From: an uncultured Campylobacteraceae bacterium
GTDB taxonomy: Bacteria > Campylobacterota > Campylobacteria > Campylobacterales > Arcobacteraceae
Assembly: GCA_913057765.1 (NCBI GenBank)
Contig: CAJXPH010000097.1
Span: 1 to 9,557 of the forward strand
Length of the DNA: 9,557 nucleotides
Reading direction: 5' to 3'
Under the pieces are notes generated by a model that saw only the letters and a program-made list of their open reading frames with translations, had not been told where the DNA came from and did no database searches. Of this stretch, positions 6,854-9,557 are shown one piece after another (the first letter of the stretch is position 1; each line of letters opens with the position of its first letter). The position numbers and the translations under genes are program-made.

Positions 6854-6883
6854 ATAAATATCATGTTAGTATGATTTATTTAT
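6854..6883. repeat. Second imperfect stem-loop in the convergent gap
   Basis: Bases 6854-6864 pair with 6871-6883: five inner pairs (ATCAT/ATGAT), a 2-nt bulge (6876-6877) and six outer A-T pairs. It lies between the channel stem-loop and the GC-rich hairpin and may add to termination of one or both convergent genes. Confidence 0.3.
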
Positions 6884-6895
6884 AAAAGAGAAATT

Positions 6896-6912
6896 CACCC
6901 CCAGGAGGGGTG
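6896..6912 (-). terminator. GC-rich hairpin just after the RDD gene stop
   Basis: CACCCC (6896-6901) pairs with GGGGTG (6907-6912) around a 5-nt loop, only 4 nt beyond the stop of the minus-strand RDD gene. On that strand the sequence after it is moderately T-rich (GAATTTCTCTTTTAT). It is the most GC-rich patch in a very AT-rich gap, which supports a selected role as a terminator, perhaps for both converging transcripts. Confidence 0.5.
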
Positions 6913-6916
6913 TAAA

Positions 6917-7408
6917 TTAAATTTGTTCTAAATTGATAACTCTTGTTTTTGCAACATAATCATGAATACATCTTTTTTCTTTTCCAAAAATGGTAAGTAT
7001 ATTTATTATAGATAACCAACTACCAATAACAGGAATATAACTAGGTATAAAATATACTAAATACCTTGTTAATAAAATATCTTTTGTAGGCAAGTTATTA
7101 TCTAAATTTACAATTTTTATTTTTAGTAATTTTTTCCCTATTGTTTGTCCATTGTTTATTAATAACCTATAGTTTACAAGTATAAAAATTATTAGTCCTA
7201 ATGAAGCTATTAATGTAGTATATAAAAAAGATTGTTCAACAAGCTTATCGTCTATTGTTTCAAAACCACCAGTGAAATACATCACAGGTATTGTTATTAA
7301 TGCCATTATTAATCCATCAACTAACGATGCCCAAAACCTTGACCATCTTGATGCAAGTAAATCTTTAATCTCATTCTTTTGATTTTCTATGATTTTATCT
7401 TCATTCAT
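6917..7408 (-). CDS. RDD family integral membrane protein
   Basis: This small inner-membrane protein (163 aa) has no known molecular function. The family is named for conserved Arg and Asp residues, seen here as R24 and D31 at the first membrane segment (SRFWASLVDGLIM) and D150 in the C-terminal KRCIHDYVAKTRVI. The middle motif NGQTIGKKLLKIKIVN (86-101) is also typical. Hydrophobic segments lie at about 28-46, 62-83 and 116-141. The start is supported by GAGGAAG (7417-7423) 8 nt upstream. It is 127 nt downstream of the transglycosylase gene on the same strand, far enough for its own promoter, so a shared operon is possible but not shown. Some RDD relatives have been linked to transport or stress tolerance; nothing here narrows that down. 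Confidence 0.85.
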   Translation of the reverse strand: MNEDKIIENQKNEIKDLLASRWSRFWASLVDGLIMALITIPVMYFTGGFETIDDKLVEQSFLYTTLIASLGLIIFILVNYRLLINNGQTIGKKLLKIKIVNLDNNLPTKDILLTRYLVYFIPSYIPVIGSWLSIINILTIFGKEKRCIHDYVAKTRVINLEQI

Positions 7409-7535
7409 AATTTATACTTCCTCTAATCTAATTATTTGTCTGCACAACATTCTAGATAAAATATCCTTAGTTTTATATAATTAATAACATAATAGATTTC
7501 TTTTATTTGTTTTAAGCAATGAATTAAATAGTTTC

Positions 7536-8693
7536 TTATAAATTTACGAATTCTTTCTTGTGATTTATTACTTTTTGTAAGTATCTTCTAGTCTCTTTAT
7601 ATGGAAGCTTATTTCTTAGGGTATTGTAAACTTGAGAAGGTGTTTTTCTATTTATTAAATCTTTTGCTTTTTGTCTATTTCCAGAGAATGTTTTTAAAAC
7701 GTTTCCACTTCCTGTATTATATGCACTAATTACGCAGTACTCTTTTGATATTTCGTTATATATTCCATTTAGATATTTAGAATTTAAAATTTGAATATAA
7801 GCACTTCCTAGTTCTATATTGTTCTTTGCATCAAATAGATATTCTCTTGATGGTGTCCAGTTTGAACCTTTTGTATGCTTATATGCATCTTTCCCTGCAC
7901 TTGATGGGACTATTTGCATAAGTCCTAATGCTCCAGCGCTACTTACTGCAAATTGATTGAAGTTACTCTCTGTTTTGATTATTGCATAGATTAGATTTTT
8001 ACTTACATTGAATTTTTTGGCATATTGATTAACAAGTGGTTGAAATTTTGCAACTCTTATTGAAGCATGATCTTTAACCATAGGAATATTTACATAATAT
8101 ACAGTTAGGTTTTTTCCATCTTTTTTAATTGTTTTTTGTTTAAGTTGTCTATCTATTAGAATTTCAGCAAATCTATTTGCTCTCCATTCATATCTTATAT
8201 TTTCATTCTTATCATCTTTTATTTCACCTAGTAAATAAGGAGTGGAACCTAGTTTTACTTCATTTGTACCAAATAAATCTACAGCTCTTGGGTCATCAGG
8301 TAGAAGTAGTGCAGTTATAATTGCATTTGTTAAACTTAGCCTAGTATTTTTTATATCTATTGTCTCAACAGTAACAATACCTTTATCAAAATCGATTAAA
8401 GCTCTACTTTTATAGTTGTTCATATATTTAACATACTCTTTTTGTTTTGGCAACCTTTCATTGCCTTTCCCCCACACAGAAGTTATATCTTCTAGAAAAG
8501 AACTTATAAATTCTAAGTCATTTGATAATCGTTTTGGATTTATTGCATAGCCTAAGGCTTTTGAACGTGCAATTGATTGGAAGGCAGCAGATGGGTTTTT
8601 ACTTATTACAGCAGTTGTGATGTTTATAGCATCGTTTATACCACAGCCAGTAAGGGTTAAAATTAGTCCAAGAGTAAATATTTTTTTCTTCAT
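7536..8693 (-). CDS. mltC: MltC-like membrane-bound lytic murein transglycosylase (lipoprotein)
   Basis: This periplasmic lipoprotein would cleave the MurNAc-GlcNAc bond of peptidoglycan, forming 1,6-anhydromuropeptides. The protein has 385 aa (E. coli MltC has about 359). Residues 1-16 are a signal peptide ending in the lipobox LTGC, with the lipidated Cys at 17. Residues ~55-215 resemble the MltC N-terminal domain (DUF3393). The SLT catalytic domain spans ~220-345, with the catalytic Glu in IIKTESNF (E242), the SSAGALGLMQIVP motif (251-263), NNIELG (291-296) and AYNTGSGNVLKTF (324-336). No ribosome site is visible before the ATG. A promoter at 8701-8729 would start transcription almost at the start codon, so it may be leaderless. 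It is divergent from an M15 carboxypeptidase, another wall enzyme. The gene symbol reflects domain similarity, not proven orthology. Confidence 0.9.
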   Translation of the reverse strand: MKKKIFTLGLILTLTGCGINDAINITTAVISKNPSAAFQSIARSKALGYAINPKRLSNDLEFISSFLEDITSVWGKGNERLPKQKEYVKYMNNYKSRALIDFDKGIVTVETIDIKNTRLSLTNAIITALLLPDDPRAVDLFGTNEVKLGSTPYLLGEIKDDKNENIRYEWRANRFAEILIDRQLKQKTIKKDGKNLTVYYVNIPMVKDHASIRVAKFQPLVNQYAKKFNVSKNLIYAIIKTESNFNQFAVSSAGALGLMQIVPSSAGKDAYKHTKGSNWTPSREYLFDAKNNIELGSAYIQILNSKYLNGIYNEISKEYCVISAYNTGSGNVLKTFSGNRQKAKDLINRKTPSQVYNTLRNKLPYKETRRYLQKVINHKKEFVNL

Positions 8694-8700
8694 TGAAGTT

Positions 8701-8729
8701 ATTTTATCAAAAGTATATAACTAATGCAA
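8701..8729 (-). promoter_or_regulatory. Putative sigma-70 promoter of the transglycosylase gene
   Basis: On the minus strand, TTGCAT (8724-8729, -35) is 17 nt from TAAAAT (8701-8706, -10), which is ideal spacing. Transcription would start around 8693-8695, at or next to the ATG at 8693. With no ribosome site present, this suggests a leaderless message. TATACT (8712-8717) is an alternative -10 that would leave about 12 nt of leader. Confidence 0.35.
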
Positions 8730-8735
8730 TATTAT
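8730..8735 (+). promoter_or_regulatory. Putative -10 box (TATTAT) for the M15 peptidase
   Basis: TATTAT lies 30 nt before the proposed ATT start and next to the -35 of the divergent promoter, so the two promoters would overlap in the 72-nt intergenic region and could compete. No clear -35 is seen. The call rests on position and sequence only. Confidence 0.25.
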
Positions 8736-8754
8736 GTTAGATATAAAAAATGAA

Positions 8755-8759
8755 AAGGA
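8755..8759 (+). promoter_or_regulatory. AAGGA ribosome site that points to an ATT start codon
   Basis: AAGGA is followed by a 6-nt spacer and then ATT at 8766. The same motif and spacing precede the ATG of two other genes here (2299 and, on the minus strand, 5935). No ATG, GTG or TTG lies in this frame between the TGA at 8751 and the ATG at 8862. This site decides the start chosen for the M15 gene. Confidence 0.6.
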
Positions 8760-8765
8760 AAAGAA

Positions 8766-9407
8766 ATTAAAACTTTACTAACAATATTTTTATTTTCTTC
8801 AATACTATTTGCAGAATATAAATACACAATAAGTAATATTACTCCAGAAATTAAAAAAAGAATGATAACCGGGAACTCACACAAAAAAGGTTGTCCTGTA
8901 GAACTAAAAGATCTAAGATATTTAAATCTTAACTATATTGATTTTGAAGACAATACAAAAGTAGGGGAATTAATAGTTCATAAAGATGTTTCTATTGAGA
9001 TGGTTGATATTTTTAAAAACCTTTATGAAATAAAATATCCAATATATAAAATGGAACTAGTTTCAAATTATGGAGGAAATGATTTTTCCTCCATAGAAGC
9101 AAATAACACATCTGCCTATAATTGTAGAAATATTGAAGGAACAAAAAAATGGTCAAGACATGCTTATGGCAAAGCTATTGATATAAATCCTATTCAGAAC
9201 CCCTATGTATCAAAATTAGGACATATCTCTCATGAAAAATCTTTGAAGTATATAAACAGAGTTCATAAAGATTTAAATAATCCTAATGATAAGGCTATAA
9301 TTTTAAAAAATGATAATGTAACAAAAATGTTTAAAAAATATAACTGGAACTGGGGCGGAAACTGGCATAATATAAACGATTATCAACATTTTGACAAAAG
9401 AAAGTAA
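8766..9407 (+). CDS. M15 family (VanY-like) D-alanyl-D-alanine carboxypeptidase, secreted, apparent ATT start
   Basis: This zinc peptidase is expected to trim D-Ala or stem peptides of peptidoglycan in the periplasm. Read from ATT at 8766 (213 aa), residues 1-16 form a signal peptide (KTLLTIFLFSSILFA after the start) with cleavage before EYKY. The M15 domain fills ~95-210: ANNTSAYNCR (112-121), the zinc-ligand motif SRHAYGKAIDINP (H132, D139), and WGGNW followed by DYQHF, giving catalytic acid D205 and third zinc ligand H208. Starting at the first ATG (8862) would give 181 aa without export, which does not fit the function. A less likely alternative is a base error: removing one A from 8753-8756 would put the ATG at 8750 in frame through the same signal peptide. 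It is divergent from the MltC-like gene. Confidence 0.85.
   Translation: MKTLLTIFLFSSILFAEYKYTISNITPEIKKRMITGNSHKKGCPVELKDLRYLNLNYIDFEDNTKVGELIVHKDVSIEMVDIFKNLYEIKYPIYKMELVSNYGGNDFSSIEANNTSAYNCRNIEGTKKWSRHAYGKAIDINPIQNPYVSKLGHISHEKSLKYINRVHKDLNNPNDKAIILKNDNVTKMFKKYNWNWGGNWHNINDYQHFDKRK
9069..9095. repeat. 11-bp perfect hairpin inside the M15 gene
   Basis: Bases 9069-9079 (TATGGAGGAAA) pair perfectly with 9085-9095 (TTTCCTCCATA) around a 5-nt loop. It lies within the coding region (residues NYGGNDFSSIE). No T-run follows, so it does not look like a terminator. It may affect mRNA stability or translation, or may simply result from the codons used. Confidence 0.6.
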
Positions 9408-9421
9408 TTTATTTTAAAAAT

Positions 9422-9453
9422 TTGACATTTATTTTACATGAATACCCTATAAT
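9422..9453 (+). promoter_or_regulatory. Consensus-like promoter elements near the right end
   Basis: TTGACA (9422-9427) and TATAAT (9448-9453) both match the sigma-70 consensus, but the 20-nt spacer is longer than the usual 17. The transcription start would be near 9460, next to the ATG at 9461. It probably drives whatever gene lies beyond the end of the insert. Confidence 0.4.
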
Positions 9454-9460
9454 ACTACCT

Positions 9461-9516
9461 ATGAAGACGGCACTAATAGATTTATTGAATATTATTAATT
9501 ATCATATTAATTATAT
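9461..9516 (+). CDS. Possible 5' end of a gene cut off by the adapter
   Basis: An open frame begins at ATG 9461 (MKTALIDLLNIINYHINY) and remains open to the end of the insert. Only 18 codons are genomic; beyond 9516 the frame continues into adapter sequence and must not be translated. There is no ribosome site, but a promoter immediately upstream would give a nearly leaderless message. The fragment is too short to assign a function and may be chance. Confidence 0.3.
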
Positions 9517-9557
9517 CTGTCTCTTATACACATCTCCGAGCCCACGAGACCAGAGAG
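9517..9557. other. Untrimmed Nextera (Tn5) adapter plus partial index, right end
   Basis: Positions 9517-9550 are the reverse complement of the adapter at 2-35, starting with the mosaic end CTGTCTCTTATACACATCT (9517-9535). The last seven bases, CAGAGAG, occupy the i7 index position and fit the start of a standard Nextera index (CAGAGAGG, N708 as I recall it); the G at position 1 also agrees. This is not genomic sequence. Confidence 0.97.

Noticed and set aside
8750..8770. ATG at 8750 as the real start of the M15 peptidase
   Set aside because: As sequenced, this frame stops after six codons. It needs an A deletion to join the signal peptide and has no ribosome site before it. Kept only as an alternative explanation.
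8766..9407. M15 gene as part of a prophage lysis cassette
   Set aside because: It has a signal peptide and sits beside a chromosomal lytic transglycosylase; no holin, spanin or phage structural gene is present.
36..9516. CRISPR array, toxin-antitoxin pair, defence island or tRNA gene
   Set aside because: No spaced direct repeats, no small paired frames of that type, no recognisable defence domains and no cloverleaf or CCA-type tRNA end were found in reading through the sequence by eye.
9491..9516. Repeated ATTAATTA motifs near the right end
   Set aside because: Simple AT-rich repetition expected at this base composition, directly next to the adapter.
1..9557. Large transposon bounded by 35-bp terminal inverted repeats
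   Set aside because: The repeats are Nextera adapters with Tn5 mosaic ends and index bases, and there is no transposase in the window.

Overview
The window is a chromosomal piece from an AT-rich Gram-negative bacterium (roughly 30% G+C by eye). Compact gene packing, AAGGA-type ribosome sites, Lys- and Asn-rich proteins, an N-terminally extended RNase HI and the mix of housekeeping genes suggest Campylobacterota, most likely an Arcobacter-like genus. That placement is inference; there is no rRNA here to confirm it. Both ends are not genomic: positions 1-35 and 9517-9557 are untrimmed Illumina Nextera (Tn5) adapter sequence, so the real insert is 36-9516.

Layout, left to right: a perfect 42-nt palindromic terminator (56-97); RNase HI with an unrecognised N-terminal domain (249-1052); a two-gene lysine-catabolism unit made of a lysine 6-dehydrogenase/saccharopine dehydrogenase-type enzyme and an antiquitin-type (ALDH7) piperideine-6-carboxylate/aminoadipate-semialdehyde dehydrogenase (1202-3846, 2-nt gap); the 23S rRNA adenine-N6 methyltransferase RlmF (3920-4864) and a DEDDh-type exonuclease (4896-5435). 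Convergent to these, with stops only 2 nt apart, is a secreted His/Tyr/Arg-rich protein (5438-5935, minus). Next come a six-TM voltage-gated potassium channel (6068-6814), a convergent gap with three stem-loops, an RDD membrane protein (6917-7408, minus), an MltC-like lipoprotein lytic transglycosylase (7536-8693, minus) and, divergent from it, an M15 (VanY-like) D,D-carboxypeptidase. A short open frame at 9461 then runs into the adapter.

Functionally, the two dehydrogenases together would turn lysine into L-2-aminoadipate. The divergent MltC/M15 pair both act on peptidoglycan. The rest are independent housekeeping or envelope genes.

The most notable observation is the start of the M15 peptidase. 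The first ATG (8862) leaves out a clear signal peptide. The open frame extends upstream through that signal peptide to an ATT codon at 8766, placed behind AAGGA at the same 6-nt spacing used by two other genes here. This suggests a rare AUU start, or a lost ATG. Other points are an Asp-to-Glu change at a metal-ligand position of the exonuclease, an 11-bp perfect hairpin inside the M15 gene, inverted repeats upstream of the lysine operon and the potassium channel, and the strongly basic secreted protein. I found no CRISPR array, IS element, prophage, defence system or RNA gene.
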